Of a stretch of 64,000 nt of DNA, positions 9,688 to 17,721 are shown in pieces. The notes under the pieces are model-generated. The model ran no database searches, was not told the DNA's origin, and worked only from the letters and a program-made list of their open reading frames with translations. The stretch comes from Prevotella sp. oral taxon 376 (GTDB taxonomy: Bacteria; Bacteroidota; Bacteroidia; Bacteroidales; Bacteroidaceae). The DNA lies in assembly GCF_003043945.1 (NCBI RefSeq), contig NZ_PYXG01000001.1, forward strand, positions 1,352,501-1,416,500, read 5' to 3'. The first letter of the stretch is position 1; each line of letters opens with the position of its first letter. A program made the translations under genes and the position numbers.

Positions 9688-10080
9688 TTACTCTTTTTCC
9701 TCGGTCTTGTCCTTGTCCTCCAGTTTTGATTTAATGAGGAAGTAGGCGAGAAGACCGATGCCTACACCCACGGCGAGGGTGATGAAATAGTCAAGGCTTC
9801 CTTCACGCAAGTCTAACAGGATGTCGATCCCCCAGCCGAGTCCCAGGCCAAGCAGGGAGCATCCCCACATCAGGGAATCGTATTTGCTGTTCTTGTTTTT
9901 AGTGGGTTTTACCAATAGTTTGGCCATTTCAGCATCTACATGGTTCTCGATAATCGACTGCCGGATCATGCGCTCGTTCTTCTTCTTGTGGTATGTAACG
10001 AGAAAAGAACCGATAATTGCTACGATTCCACACAAGATGCCCATAGTTGAGATGATGGCTCCAGCTTCAAAATTATTCAT
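9688..10080 (-). CDS. DUF6249-like small inner-membrane protein
   Basis: 130 residues with an N-terminal membrane segment (about 8-28), a charged cytoplasmic stretch (YHKKKNERMIRQSIIENH), then two further hydrophobic segments (about 70-88 and 95-115) and a charged tail. The layout matches DUF6249 proteins that accompany ECF sigma operons in Bacteroidota. It follows the small membrane protein gene on the same strand after 59 bp and has its own copy of the 37-bp promoter-like element, so it is probably in the same regulon. No enzymatic motif is visible; role unknown. Confidence 0.75.
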   Translation of the reverse strand: MNNFEAGAIISTMGILCGIVAIIGSFLVTYHKKKNERMIRQSIIENHVDAEMAKLLVKPTKNKNSKYDSLMWGCSLLGLGLGWGIDILLDLREGSLDYFITLAVGVGIGLLAYFLIKSKLEDKDKTEEKE

Positions 10081-10109
10081 AATCTAATATTTTAATTTGG
10101 TTAAACTTC

Positions 10110-10146
10110 TACTTAAAAGACAGGTCGATCGCCGGATTATTACACT
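10110..10146 (-). promoter_or_regulatory. Putative ECF promoter, copy B
   Basis: On the minus strand AGTGTAATAATCCG (10133-10146), 12 bp, then TCTTTTAAGTA (10110-10120). The same 14-mer, the same 12-bp gap and a near-identical 11-mer recur at 10989-11025. It begins within the last codons of the upstream gene and lies 30 bp before the DUF6249 start. Confidence 0.65.
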
Positions 10147-10454
10147 GTTTGGGCGGAAAAGTTCTCTATCATCTGATATCCGGCGCCGATAATCGAGAAG
10201 GCGAATACCAGCATGGAAAAAACAACAGGTAGGGAAAATCCCGATTGTACGATGCCCTTGTAGGCGCAATAGAGCATGAGTATGACGAACAGAGGCAACC
10301 CGAAGCAAAATGCCAAGAGGCGCAGCCACTTGCGGACGCGCTCCCTGCGATATTCCTGCCGTATGTTCAGCATGATGTTTTGGTTGATGTCTTCGAGTTG
10401 TTCCTGTCGCTCGAGAGCCTGTGTTATCAGTTTGTTTAATTCATGATCGGTCAT
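10140..10454 (-). CDS. Small two-helix membrane protein, candidate anti-sigma factor
   Basis: 104 residues. A charged N-terminal half (MTDHELNKLITQALERQEQL, then RQEYRRERVRKW) is followed by two hydrophobic segments (about 43-64 and 70-92). Its start overlaps the end of the sigma-factor gene by 14 bp, which implies translational coupling. The size, the cytoplasmic helical head and the position directly behind an ECF sigma gene suggest that it tethers or inhibits that sigma factor, but I see no zinc-binding HxxxCxxC motif and no recognised anti-sigma domain. Function is inference from context. Confidence 0.7.
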   Translation of the reverse strand: MTDHELNKLITQALERQEQLEDINQNIMLNIRQEYRRERVRKWLRLLAFCFGLPLFVILMLYCAYKGIVQSGFSLPVVFSMLVFAFSIIGAGYQMIENFSAQTV

Positions 10455-10974
10455 GGCTTTGCGCTTTAATGGTTTGCTTCAAGTGTTCACGGATTCGATG
10501 CAGGCGTACCAATACATTCGATTGCGAGAGATTGAGCTGGTCGGCGATGTCGCTGGTCTTGATCCCTTTATAGTAATGGAGATGTATCAGCAGGCGGTCT
10601 TGCTCGGGCAGGGCATTGATGGCTGTCTCCATCTGCAGCAGTTTTTCCTCATGTTCGTCCGAGTATGGGTTGTCGGGAAAGTCGCGCTCCAGCGCTTGTG
10701 TCCGCCGTCGCCGTGCCTTGTCCAGATAGTTCAGTGCAAGGCGCATGGCGATGGTCATGATCCATGGACCTAATGCGCCCTTTCCGTTCCAGCTGGAAAG
10801 ATGGGTGTAGGCCTTGATGAAAGTCTGCTGTGAGATTTCCTTTGCCAGCTCCTCGCTCTTGACAATACCGAGTGCTTTAGAGAAGACCATTCCGGAATAT
10901 TTCCGCACAATCTCCTCAAAACTGCTCATGCGATGGTGCACGAGGACCTGCTTTACCATTTCAGAATCTTCCAT
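10441..10974 (-). CDS. ECF-type RNA polymerase sigma factor
   Basis: 177 residues. Region 2 is seen as FEEIVRKYSGMVFSKALGIV followed by ISQQTFIKAYTHL, and region 4 as INALPEQDRLLIHLHYYKGI then SDIADQLNLSQSNVLVRLHR. The ATG at 10974 is preferred over the more upstream in-frame ATG at 11184 because family homology begins about there and the promoter-like element at 10989-11025 lies just before it. It heads a three-gene minus-strand operon with two membrane proteins. It probably directs transcription from its own promoter and from copy B inside the operon. The stimulus is unknown. Confidence 0.92.
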   Translation of the reverse strand: MEDSEMVKQVLVHHRMSSFEEIVRKYSGMVFSKALGIVKSEELAKEISQQTFIKAYTHLSSWNGKGALGPWIMTIAMRLALNYLDKARRRRTQALERDFPDNPYSDEHEEKLLQMETAINALPEQDRLLIHLHYYKGIKTSDIADQLNLSQSNVLVRLHRIREHLKQTIKAQSHDRS

Positions 10975-10988
10975 ATATCGTGATCTGT

Positions 10989-11025
10989 TACTTTTAAGAT
11001 TATCGACGGGGCGGATTATTACACT
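10989..11025 (-). promoter_or_regulatory. Putative autoregulated ECF promoter, copy A
   Basis: Minus strand AGTGTAATAATCCG (11012-11025), 12 bp, then TCTTAAAAGTA (10989-10999), ending 14 bp before the sigma start. It matches copy B at 10110-10146 in both boxes and in spacing. The two copies sit upstream of two genes of one operon, as expected for a sigma factor driving itself. Confidence 0.65.
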
Positions 11026-11152
11026 ATTCAGAAGATTTTTCAGTGCAAAGATATAAATAATTTCGGGAATGAGTTTTGTGGCTTCTGATTTATTGGCGAC
11101 AGAGGTCCTTTCCCATGAAGGAGCGCCAAGAGCGGAATGGGCGGGAAGAAAT

Positions 11153-11175
11153 AATCCCGGAAAGTATCCGGGATT
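11153..11175. repeat. Perfect short hairpin in a gene-free stretch
   Basis: A 9-bp perfect inverted repeat, AATCCCGGA then loop AAGTA then TCCGGGATT. It has no T-run on either side, so it is a weak terminator candidate. The rest of 11026-11602 holds no gene I can support; small open frames there have no family resemblance. Confidence 0.5.
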
Positions 11176-11602
11176 GAATCGCAAACCATTGTCGTCATCT
11201 CGGCGATATGGTTTCCTTTTAAAAACAAGTAATTTCTTACTTAAACCTAACTTAAATGATTATATGCTTAAAATGCAAAAGAGTTTCACAACTCTACATA
11301 TACTACACTTTAGAGGTGGGAATTACTTACTCTGACAATATGTTTAGTATAATTTAAGAAATCGAGTGCAGAGGTGTCTGGAGCAGCGGATGCCAGTATT
11401 ACAGAAGGTTTACTTCGTGGCAGCGACCATCGGTCTGGCGCTCGGCCGCCTCTATGATTTTGGAGAGGGATTTCTTTCCCCGATGGGCTTTGGGGGTAGC
11501 ATATCCGTCTCCATGAGCATGTTCTTTTCGGTTGAAGGAATGAAAATTGCCTGATACGATGTTAATTTCTAAGGATTCTTTCTCTTGTTGCGGGAATATC
11601 AC

Positions 11603-11610
11603 TATCTTTG
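11603..11610 (+). promoter_or_regulatory. Bacteroidota -7 box TATCTTTG
   Basis: Exact match to TAnnTTTG, 41 bp before the small exported-protein frame at 11652. No convincing TTTG box is found at the right distance upstream. Confidence 0.5.
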
Positions 11611-11651
11611 TAACTCAATGGTAAGAAAACGATTTTTAAGTCTGTCGAAGC

Positions 11652-11882
11652 ATGCTTCCGCGTACATTATATATATTTGTTTTCATGCTCTTCACCATCA
11701 CCGGATGGGCACAAGGCAAGGATGAACACTATCTTTCTGTTGAGGAATGGCGGCAGGGGGAAGCCCATGAGGCCGCCATTCGATTAGGGCAGCTTTCCAA
11801 TCTTGCAGTATTTATTGAAGGCCTGTCAATGGCATATAGTCTCTTTCCCTTGTCTGATTGCCCCCATAATACCGTAATATAA
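11652..11882 (+). CDS. Short exported protein, possibly a truncated gene
   Basis: 76 residues with a clear signal peptide (MLPRTLYIFVFMLFTITGWA, then QG) followed by DEHYLSVEEWRQGEAHEAAI and a hydrophobic tail without recognised family. A good -7 box lies just upstream, so it is probably transcribed. The abrupt end after one short helical region suggests either a small secreted protein or the 5' fragment of a longer gene whose remainder has been lost. It sits 22 bp before the S41 peptidase gene, whose own promoter box overlaps the end of this frame. I do not recognise the family. Confidence 0.45.
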   Translation: MLPRTLYIFVFMLFTITGWAQGKDEHYLSVEEWRQGEAHEAAIRLGQLSNLAVFIEGLSMAYSLFPLSDCPHNTVI

Positions 11883-11887
11883 ATTTG
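11857..11887 (+). promoter_or_regulatory. Promoter for the S41 peptidase
   Basis: ATTG (11857-11860), 19 bp, TAAATTTG (11880-11887); the -7 box matches TAnnTTTG and the start codon is 18 bp downstream. Confidence 0.6.
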
Positions 11888-11904
11888 CAAAAACCGTATA
11901 AGTC

Positions 11905-13311
11905 ATGAAAAAGAAGATTCTGCTGTCGTCCTTTTTGTCGCTCCTGTCCATTTTATGCACAATGAACGCACAGGCTCAAGATGAAAATCCATATTCTATT
12001 GATAGCCTTTCGCCCGAGTTGCGGAAGCATTCCGGGAACTTGTTGTCAAAGAGACAGGCCATCTTCGATATAGAATCGCTGGTTTACAATCTCAGCGAGA
12101 TACATCCGAATCTGTTTTCTGTTTGCGGGCAAGGAGTCTTTCTGCAAATGCGAAACCAGATAGAAGCCAGCTTACCGGATTCATTGTCTACCCTGCAATT
12201 ATTCGAAGCCATACAGCCACTTGTGGTAAAGATCGGCGACGGGCACACCTCATTACATTTCCCATACAATGATGTCTTCAAGAAAGACACCCCTCGGATA
12301 CCGCTTTCTTTTGAAGTCGGGCCAGACAATACCGTTACGGTCTCATTCAGTCTGGGCAATAAGATTCCCGAAAGTGCGCGAATCCTGAAGATAAATGATG
12401 TTACAACCCGGCAAATGCTGGAGAAAATGTTGTGTTATGAGAGTGGAGAATCTCTGGCTTTCAGGATGCAGAGGGTGCGCAACGACTTCCCCGCGCTCTT
12501 CTTCATGCTCTATTCCGCGGATTCATACAGAATAGAATACAGAGATCCCGACGGTGGGAAGTTCCGCCAGATTACGCTTGCTCCCTGTCCCAATCACGAG
12601 CTCTTCGCGTTGAAAAGGCAGAGACAGAAGCCGACCGTGGCCGCAGAAGAGAGTTATAGTTTTCGTTTGCTTCCAAAAGACAAGGTGGCAATCATGGACT
12701 TTAAAAGATTTAATGACCCTGATGGAATGAAGGCTTTTGCCGACTCTATGTTTACCACATTGCGCGAAAAGAAAATTCACAGCCTGATTATAGACATCAC
12801 GGAGAATGGTGGGGGAAACTCAGGGGTCGGGGATATTTTACTCCGTTATATCTCTCCCAGGCCTTTCAATCAGTATGGAAGGTATCTCGCAAGGGTTACG
12901 CCCACCACTCAAAAGCTGATGCGCAGGAAGCAGGAGCTCGGCTGGTATTATGCGGAGGTTCGGGATAGTGATATGATTATGCCCCTGACAGAGGAAGAGG
13001 GACATTTCAAAGGTAAGGTCTATTTGCTGACCAGCAACCGCACCTTCTCTTCCGCGAGCTCGTTTGCATGGGCTTTCAAAATGTTTGATATGGGGAAAAT
13101 CATCGGAGAGGAAACAGGAGGGATGAATGTGTGCTATGGCGATGTGCTTGCATATAAGCTTCCGGTGTCCGGCCTGAATGCCTCCATTTCCTATAAGCGG
13201 TTTTGGCAATATGGCGCCGATGAAGACGATATACACGGCACTTTGCCGGATTACGAAGTGCCAAAGGGAGAGGCACTGGCCAAGGCAATCGCGATTGCGG
13301 AGAAGCATTAG
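11905..13311 (+). CDS. S41-family serine peptidase, exported
   Basis: 468 residues beginning with a signal peptide (MKKKILLSSFLSLLSILC, cleavage near AQAQ). The C-terminal peptidase domain shows VAIMDFKRF, then LIIDITENGGGNSGVG (the substrate-channel strand of C-terminal processing peptidases) and TFSSASSFA around residues 381-389; Ser383 is the likely nucleophile by alignment with the family's SAS motif. There is no obvious PDZ domain, which places it with the DUF/retinol-binding-like branch of S41 rather than with classical CtpA. It is a single-gene unit. Predicted location is periplasm or cell surface; substrate unknown. Confidence 0.88.
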   Translation: MKKKILLSSFLSLLSILCTMNAQAQDENPYSIDSLSPELRKHSGNLLSKRQAIFDIESLVYNLSEIHPNLFSVCGQGVFLQMRNQIEASLPDSLSTLQLFEAIQPLVVKIGDGHTSLHFPYNDVFKKDTPRIPLSFEVGPDNTVTVSFSLGNKIPESARILKINDVTTRQMLEKMLCYESGESLAFRMQRVRNDFPALFFMLYSADSYRIEYRDPDGGKFRQITLAPCPNHELFALKRQRQKPTVAAEESYSFRLLPKDKVAIMDFKRFNDPDGMKAFADSMFTTLREKKIHSLIIDITENGGGNSGVGDILLRYISPRPFNQYGRYLARVTPTTQKLMRRKQELGWYYAEVRDSDMIMPLTEEEGHFKGKVYLLTSNRTFSSASSFAWAFKMFDMGKIIGEETGGMNVCYGDVLAYKLPVSGLNASISYKRFWQYGADEDDIHGTLPDYEVPKGEALAKAIAIAEKH

Positions 13312-13540
13312 GCAGGGTATTCGGCTTCCTGGTCATTGTCCGCGAGTCATACAGAGGATGGAATCCGTTTCTATGGCACACGGCGCGAAGCGCTGATGGA
13401 GATGGCGGGTTCCGCCCTCAAAACCATATGAAGCGGAAGCCCGCCTTATGGAATTCTGCCTTTCGCAATTCTCTCTGTCGGGATTTTTTCTCACGAGAAA
13501 TGCCGTGTTCTCCGTCCGGGGAAAATAAAGCAGGATTTGT

Positions 13541-13571
13541 TTTGCGTTCTGCTCGGTTTGGTGTACCTTTG
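13541..13571 (+). promoter_or_regulatory. Promoter of priA, almost leaderless
   Basis: TTTG (13541-13544), 19 bp, TACCTTTG (13564-13571), matching both Bacteroidota boxes. The priA ATG is only 5 bp past the -7 box, so transcription should start at or next to the start codon. Confidence 0.7.
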
Positions 13572-13576
13572 CCGAT

Positions 13577-15850
13577 ATGAAGTTTGTCGATGTCATTCTG
13601 CCCTTGCCGTTGGAAGGGGTGTTCACCTATGCCGTTCCCGATGGGATGGAGGCTCTGGTGAAACCGGGCGTGCGCCTGCTGGTACCCCTCGGGAAGAGCA
13701 AGACTTATACCGGCATAGCCAACGCGGTGCACGACCATGAGCCGCGGTTTGAGGTGCGCGATGTGATCGCCGTGCTCGACGAGGGGCAACCAATGCTCCT
13801 TTCCCGGCAGTTGAGGCTCTGGCAATGGATAGCCGACTATTACATGGCTCCTATCGGCGAGGTCTATAAGGCGGCGTTCCCCTCGGGGCTGAAGGCCGAG
13901 GACGGCTATCGCCCTAAGACCGAGACCTTTGTCGCGCTGTCGCCGAAATACCGGCACGAGGAGGCTTTGCGCATCGCTCTCAGCATGTTTGGGCGCGCCC
14001 AGAAGCAGCGGAAGGTGTTTCTCGATTATCTCGCCCTCTCTCACTGGGATATCCTCGAGGGTACTGAACCTCAGGAGGAGGTCCGCGAAATATCGTCCGA
14101 GGAGCTCATGAATGTGAGCCATTCCACCTCGGCCAACCTGAAATCGCTCGTTGACCGGGGCCTCCTCACGACCTATGAACGGGAGGTGGGGCGGCTGAAC
14201 CTGAACACTGAACCCGACTTCGGCAACATCAAGTCCCTCAGCGGGCCGCAGCAGGATGCCTACAACCGCATTCTGATGCAGATGATGAAACATCGTGTGG
14301 TCTTGCTGCACGGAGTTACCTCCAGCGGAAAGACCGAAATCTATATCCATCTCATCCATCAGGCGTTGCGGCAACACCAGCAGGTGCTCTACCTGCTGCC
14401 CGAAATTGCGCTCACCGTCCAGATCATGGAGCGACTCCAGAAGGTGTTCGGCAACCGGCTTGGCATCTACCATTCCAAGTATAGCGATGCCGAACGGGTG
14501 GAAATCTGGCGGAAGCAGCTCTCGCAAAATCCCTATGACATCATCCTTGGAGCCCGCAGCGCGGTGTTCCTGCCGTTCCAGCGGCTCGGGCTCGTCATCA
14601 TCGACGAGGAACACGAGGCCAGCTTCAAGCAGCAGGAGCCGGCGCCCCGCTACCATGCGCGGTCGACCGCCATCATGCTTGCCGGCATGTATGGGGCCAA
14701 GACCTTGCTGGGAACGGCAACCCCGTCGGTGGAGAGTTACTATAACGCAAGCCAGGGGAAGTATGGGCTCGTGGAGCTGAAGACACGCTATAAGGGTATG
14801 GAACTGCCTGAAATCAAGGTGGTTGATGTGAAAGACTTCCGCCGTCGTAAAATGATGAAGGGCCCCTTCTCGCCACAGCTTCTCACTGCCGTTCGTGAGG
14901 CGCTGGCTCTGGGCCGGCAGGTGATATTGTTCCAGAACCGGCGCGGATTCGCCCCGATGATAGAGTGCAGGGTGTGCGGGTGGGTGCCGAAGTGCTCGAA
15001 CTGTGATGTCTCGCTCACCCTCCACAAGAATACCAACCTGCTCACCTGCCATTATTGCGGGTTCACCTATCAGGTGCCGGCGGTCTGCCCGAATTGTGAG
15101 AGCACCGAAATCCGTGGGCGGGGATATGGCACGGAGAAGATTGAAGACCAGATCAGAGAACTCTTTCCCGAGGCCCGGGTGGCCCGCATGGACCTTGACA
15201 CCACCCGTACGCGTACTGCCTACGAGCGCATCATCGACGATTTCTCGAGAGGCAAGTCGGATATCCTCGTGGGAACGCAAATGGTCAGCAAGGGGCTTGA
15301 CTTCGACCGCGTGAGCGTGGTGGGCATTCTCGATGCCGACTCCATGCTCAACTATCCCGATTTCCGTGCCTACGAACAGGCCTTCATGATGATGGCGCAG
15401 GTGAGTGGGAGGGCCGGCCGAAAGGGCCGGCGCGGTCTCGTGCTGTTGCAGACGAAAAATGCCAGCCTGCCCGTGATATCGCAGGTGGTGAGGAACGACT
15501 ACGGGGGCTTCTATGCCGACCTGCTGGAAGAACGCCGTCTTTTCCGCTATCCGCCTTTCTGTCGCCTCGTCTATGTCTACCTGAAACATGCCAAGGCTGA
15601 GGTGGCCGACACGGCGGGCATTGAGCTGGGCAGCCGTCTGCGTCAGTGGTTTGGGGAACGGGTGCTCGGGCCGGACAGGCCCGCCGTGGCGCGCGTCAAG
15701 TCCCTGCACATCCGTAAGTTGATCATCAAGCTCGAAAACGGCATCAGCCTGGAACGGGCACGCGAGTATCTGCGGCTCGCCCAGCGGCAGATGATGCAGG
15801 ACAAGCATTATGCCACACTCCAGATATATTATGATGTAGACCCCCTTTGA
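13577..15850 (+). CDS. priA: Primosomal protein N' (replication restart helicase PriA)
   Basis: 757 residues, close to the family norm. The N-terminal 3'-DNA-binding domain starts at residue 2 (FVDVILPLPLEGVFTYAVP), which fixes the start. The helicase core has Walker A GVTSSGKT (246-253), Walker B DEEH (343-346) and GRAGRKGRRG near the end. Eight cysteines in CRVCGW, CSNCDV, CHYCGF and CPNCES form the two-zinc site. PriA reloads the replisome at stalled forks. It is transcribed alone and converges on the OmpP1/FadL gene. The GC-rich sequence also opens long antisense frames that are not genes. Confidence 0.98.
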   Translation: MKFVDVILPLPLEGVFTYAVPDGMEALVKPGVRLLVPLGKSKTYTGIANAVHDHEPRFEVRDVIAVLDEGQPMLLSRQLRLWQWIADYYMAPIGEVYKAAFPSGLKAEDGYRPKTETFVALSPKYRHEEALRIALSMFGRAQKQRKVFLDYLALSHWDILEGTEPQEEVREISSEELMNVSHSTSANLKSLVDRGLLTTYEREVGRLNLNTEPDFGNIKSLSGPQQDAYNRILMQMMKHRVVLLHGVTSSGKTEIYIHLIHQALRQHQQVLYLLPEIALTVQIMERLQKVFGNRLGIYHSKYSDAERVEIWRKQLSQNPYDIILGARSAVFLPFQRLGLVIIDEEHEASFKQQEPAPRYHARSTAIMLAGMYGAKTLLGTATPSVESYYNASQGKYGLVELKTRYKGMELPEIKVVDVKDFRRRKMMKGPFSPQLLTAVREALALGRQVILFQNRRGFAPMIECRVCGWVPKCSNCDVSLTLHKNTNLLTCHYCGFTYQVPAVCPNCESTEIRGRGYGTEKIEDQIRELFPEARVARMDLDTTRTRTAYERIIDDFSRGKSDILVGTQMVSKGLDFDRVSVVGILDADSMLNYPDFRAYEQAFMMMAQVSGRAGRKGRRGLVLLQTKNASLPVISQVVRNDYGGFYADLLEERRLFRYPPFCRLVYVYLKHAKAEVADTAGIELGSRLRQWFGERVLGPDRPAVARVKSLHIRKLIIKLENGISLERAREYLRLAQRQMMQDKHYATLQIYYDVDPL

Positions 15851-15907
15851 GCGCAGGCTTCTTAGGGAAAGGAGACTGCCGACTTTCTTTTCAGCCGCTT
15901 TCCGCCC

Positions 15908-15972
15908 GACAAAATCGGCGAGATTGAACGACGAAATCGCCGATTTTGTCCTACGATTTCGCCGATTTTGTC
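15908..15972. repeat. 65-bp array of three 22-bp palindromic units, copy 1
   Basis: Three contiguous units of 22, 22 and 21 bp, each an imperfect palindrome of the type GACaAAATCGsCGATTTtGTC. The first unit is the most divergent (right half GAGATTGA). The array is 57 bp past priA, between convergent genes. Arrays with the same length and period lie at 22879 and 28902; its first unit is 21/22 identical to the first unit of the 28902 array. Confidence 0.85.
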
Positions 15973-15993
15973 AATCAGGAGGTAACAGACGAA

Positions 15994-16028
15994 AAAGGTT
16001 GGAGGCATCACCGATGCTTCCAACCTTT
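15994..16028. terminator. Bidirectional terminator between priA and the OmpP1/FadL gene
   Basis: Strong stem AAAGGTTGGA(g)GCATC / GATGC(t)TCCAACCTTT with a 3-nt loop; A-run on one side and a T-rich stretch on the other, so it can work in both directions between convergent genes. Confidence 0.8.
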
Positions 16029-16061
16029 GTTTTCAATGGGTTTCTCAATATGTGGTCTTGC

Positions 16062-17579
16062 TCAGAAATTCACTTCCACGCCGAGGCCGAGTACTTTGTT
16101 GGTGCGGGTGAAGGAGTTCTGTATCCCCGCCGTAGACGATGCCGTGTGATAGTCGCCGTAGTTGGTCTGGAAATAGGCTGCGTTGACGGCCACCTTGTCG
16201 GATACCTGATATTTGGCGCCGAGGCCGAACGACCAGGAGTTGACGACGAACGAGAGATCGCTCATGTAGTTGTCGGTGAGGCCGTATCGGGTAATCTGGA
16301 ATCCACCGCTCACGGTGAACTTCTCCACGGGGTCCCACTCCGCGCCACCGAGATACTCGTTGCTGCCGCCGGCGAGGAGTTTCTGCTTGTCGCCGTATTT
16401 CTTCGAATCGGTATCGTAGAAGTGGTGATAGCCGGCATTGACGCGCACATTGGGTAGCACGCTCCACTGTGCTCCGAGGGCCAGCAGGGCAGGGCTGTCT
16501 TCACGGACGGAGGTTCCGTCGCGGAACTGGTTTACTGCCTCGATGGCCATCACCTCGTTGACGGTAGACTTATTTTTCATCGACATGCGTGTGCGGAACT
16601 CATATTTAGCGGCAAAGTTGAGATTTCCGGTCCGGTAGTCTACGCCGATGATGGGCGCGATGCCGAAGCCTGTCTGGTCGGATTGGAGGTTTACGCCCTC
16701 TCGATAGACCTCAAGCTGGGTGAGCGAGGCCCGTGCCTGGGTGAGCTGTTCCTGGGTGGCGAGGAGGGTTTTATACTGCGTGCGGTATTGTTCGGGAGCG
16801 TTGTCGCCCAGGGCGTCGATGATCGGCTTCAATTGATTCAGCCCTGCTTGCACCTGGGCGAGGTTGCCGGCCAGATAGGTATTGGTCTGGTCAAGATAGG
16901 TACCGAACGGTATGAGGCCATTGGCAGTGTTGACGCGTATGTCGGAAATCTTCGCCTTGTAGGTGGCTATGCCGTACAGGGCGCGCAGACCGCCGTAGAC
17001 GGAAAGATGCTCGTTTACCTTGTATGCGGCGCCGAGGGTGAACCCGAAGTAGAACTGCTTGCCCTGCATATAGCTGTTCTGGTCGTATCCCGTCGCTCCT
17101 AAAGGCTTCAGGGAGTTGGCTATCTGGCCGACAGCCCCTTCGAAGGAACCGAGCCCCTGCTTGAACTCGCACTTGCCTCCGCCACCCGTAACGGCGGCAT
17201 TGAACTGAAACGACCACTTGCCTTTATTGTAGGCTCCTTGAAAAGAAGGCAGGAAGGGAGCCTCTGCGCGTCCCTTGTAGGTCTTGCTCGTGGCGGCATC
17301 GTTGTGCACTCCTAAGGCGAAGAGGGGATTCGTAGTGGTTATGGTGCGTGTCTGCCATACTGACTGCCAGTTGAAGGCAATGTGGAAGCCTTCATTCATA
17401 AAGGCCACTCCGGCAGGATTTGAGTAGACGCCGTCGATGCCGATGGCACCGTCGCGGGCAGGGTTTCGAAGAAAAGCAATACTTTGATTGGTATTTGTCA
17501 GGATGCCGCCAGCTCTCATGGTGGGCGTGCCTGCCGTCAAGAAAACAATCGCTAAGCAGGCCAATTTTAATTGAATCAT
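16062..17579 (-). CDS. OmpP1/FadL/TodX-family outer-membrane transport protein
   Basis: 505 residues with a signal peptide (MIQLKLACLAIVFLTAG) followed by the family's N-terminal hatch motif region: NPARDGAIGIDGVYSNPAGVAF-like sequence with the NPAG element. A C-terminal strand ends VLGLGVEVNF, with a final aromatic residue as in barrel proteins. FadL-type channels move hydrophobic compounds such as long-chain fatty acids across the outer membrane. The start at 17579 is preferred over 17609 because the -7 box at 17607-17614 would overlap the latter. A helical insert around residues 215-285 (QVQAGLNQLKPIIDAL, LLATEQLTQ-like) is unusual for the barrel and may be an extracellular loop. Confidence 0.9.
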   Translation of the reverse strand: MIQLKLACLAIVFLTAGTPTMRAGGILTNTNQSIAFLRNPARDGAIGIDGVYSNPAGVAFMNEGFHIAFNWQSVWQTRTITTTNPLFALGVHNDAATSKTYKGRAEAPFLPSFQGAYNKGKWSFQFNAAVTGGGGKCEFKQGLGSFEGAVGQIANSLKPLGATGYDQNSYMQGKQFYFGFTLGAAYKVNEHLSVYGGLRALYGIATYKAKISDIRVNTANGLIPFGTYLDQTNTYLAGNLAQVQAGLNQLKPIIDALGDNAPEQYRTQYKTLLATQEQLTQARASLTQLEVYREGVNLQSDQTGFGIAPIIGVDYRTGNLNFAAKYEFRTRMSMKNKSTVNEVMAIEAVNQFRDGTSVREDSPALLALGAQWSVLPNVRVNAGYHHFYDTDSKKYGDKQKLLAGGSNEYLGGAEWDPVEKFTVSGGFQITRYGLTDNYMSDLSFVVNSWSFGLGAKYQVSDKVAVNAAYFQTNYGDYHTASSTAGIQNSFTRTNKVLGLGVEVNF

Positions 17580-17606
17580 TCTAAAAAAGTTATAAAAATT
17601 TGTCCG

Positions 17607-17614
17607 CAAAGTTA
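17607..17614 (-). promoter_or_regulatory. -7 box of the OmpP1/FadL gene
   Basis: TAACTTTG on the minus strand, 27 bp before the chosen ATG. It decides the start: transcription begins after the alternative ATG at 17609. Confidence 0.6.
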
Positions 17615-17721
17615 CGAATTGTGTTCTATAATACGCCTTTTCGTTTTGCTATTTTTATAAATGTTAACTATAAACGACCTCGTTTATGCACAAATTTAGC
17701 AATCTGTGCATAAATAAAGGG

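Noticed and set aside
11366-11554. 62-codon open frame with a GTG start
   Set aside because: No ribosome site or family resemblance; the stretch around it looks non-coding.
13418-15808. 796-codon minus-strand open frame
   Set aside because: It is antisense to priA, which carries all family motifs; the frame is a result of high GC and has no recognisable domain.
15908-15972. Reading the 22-bp arrays as CRISPR
   Set aside because: Units are contiguous, palindromic and variable, with no unique spacers and no cas genes in the window.
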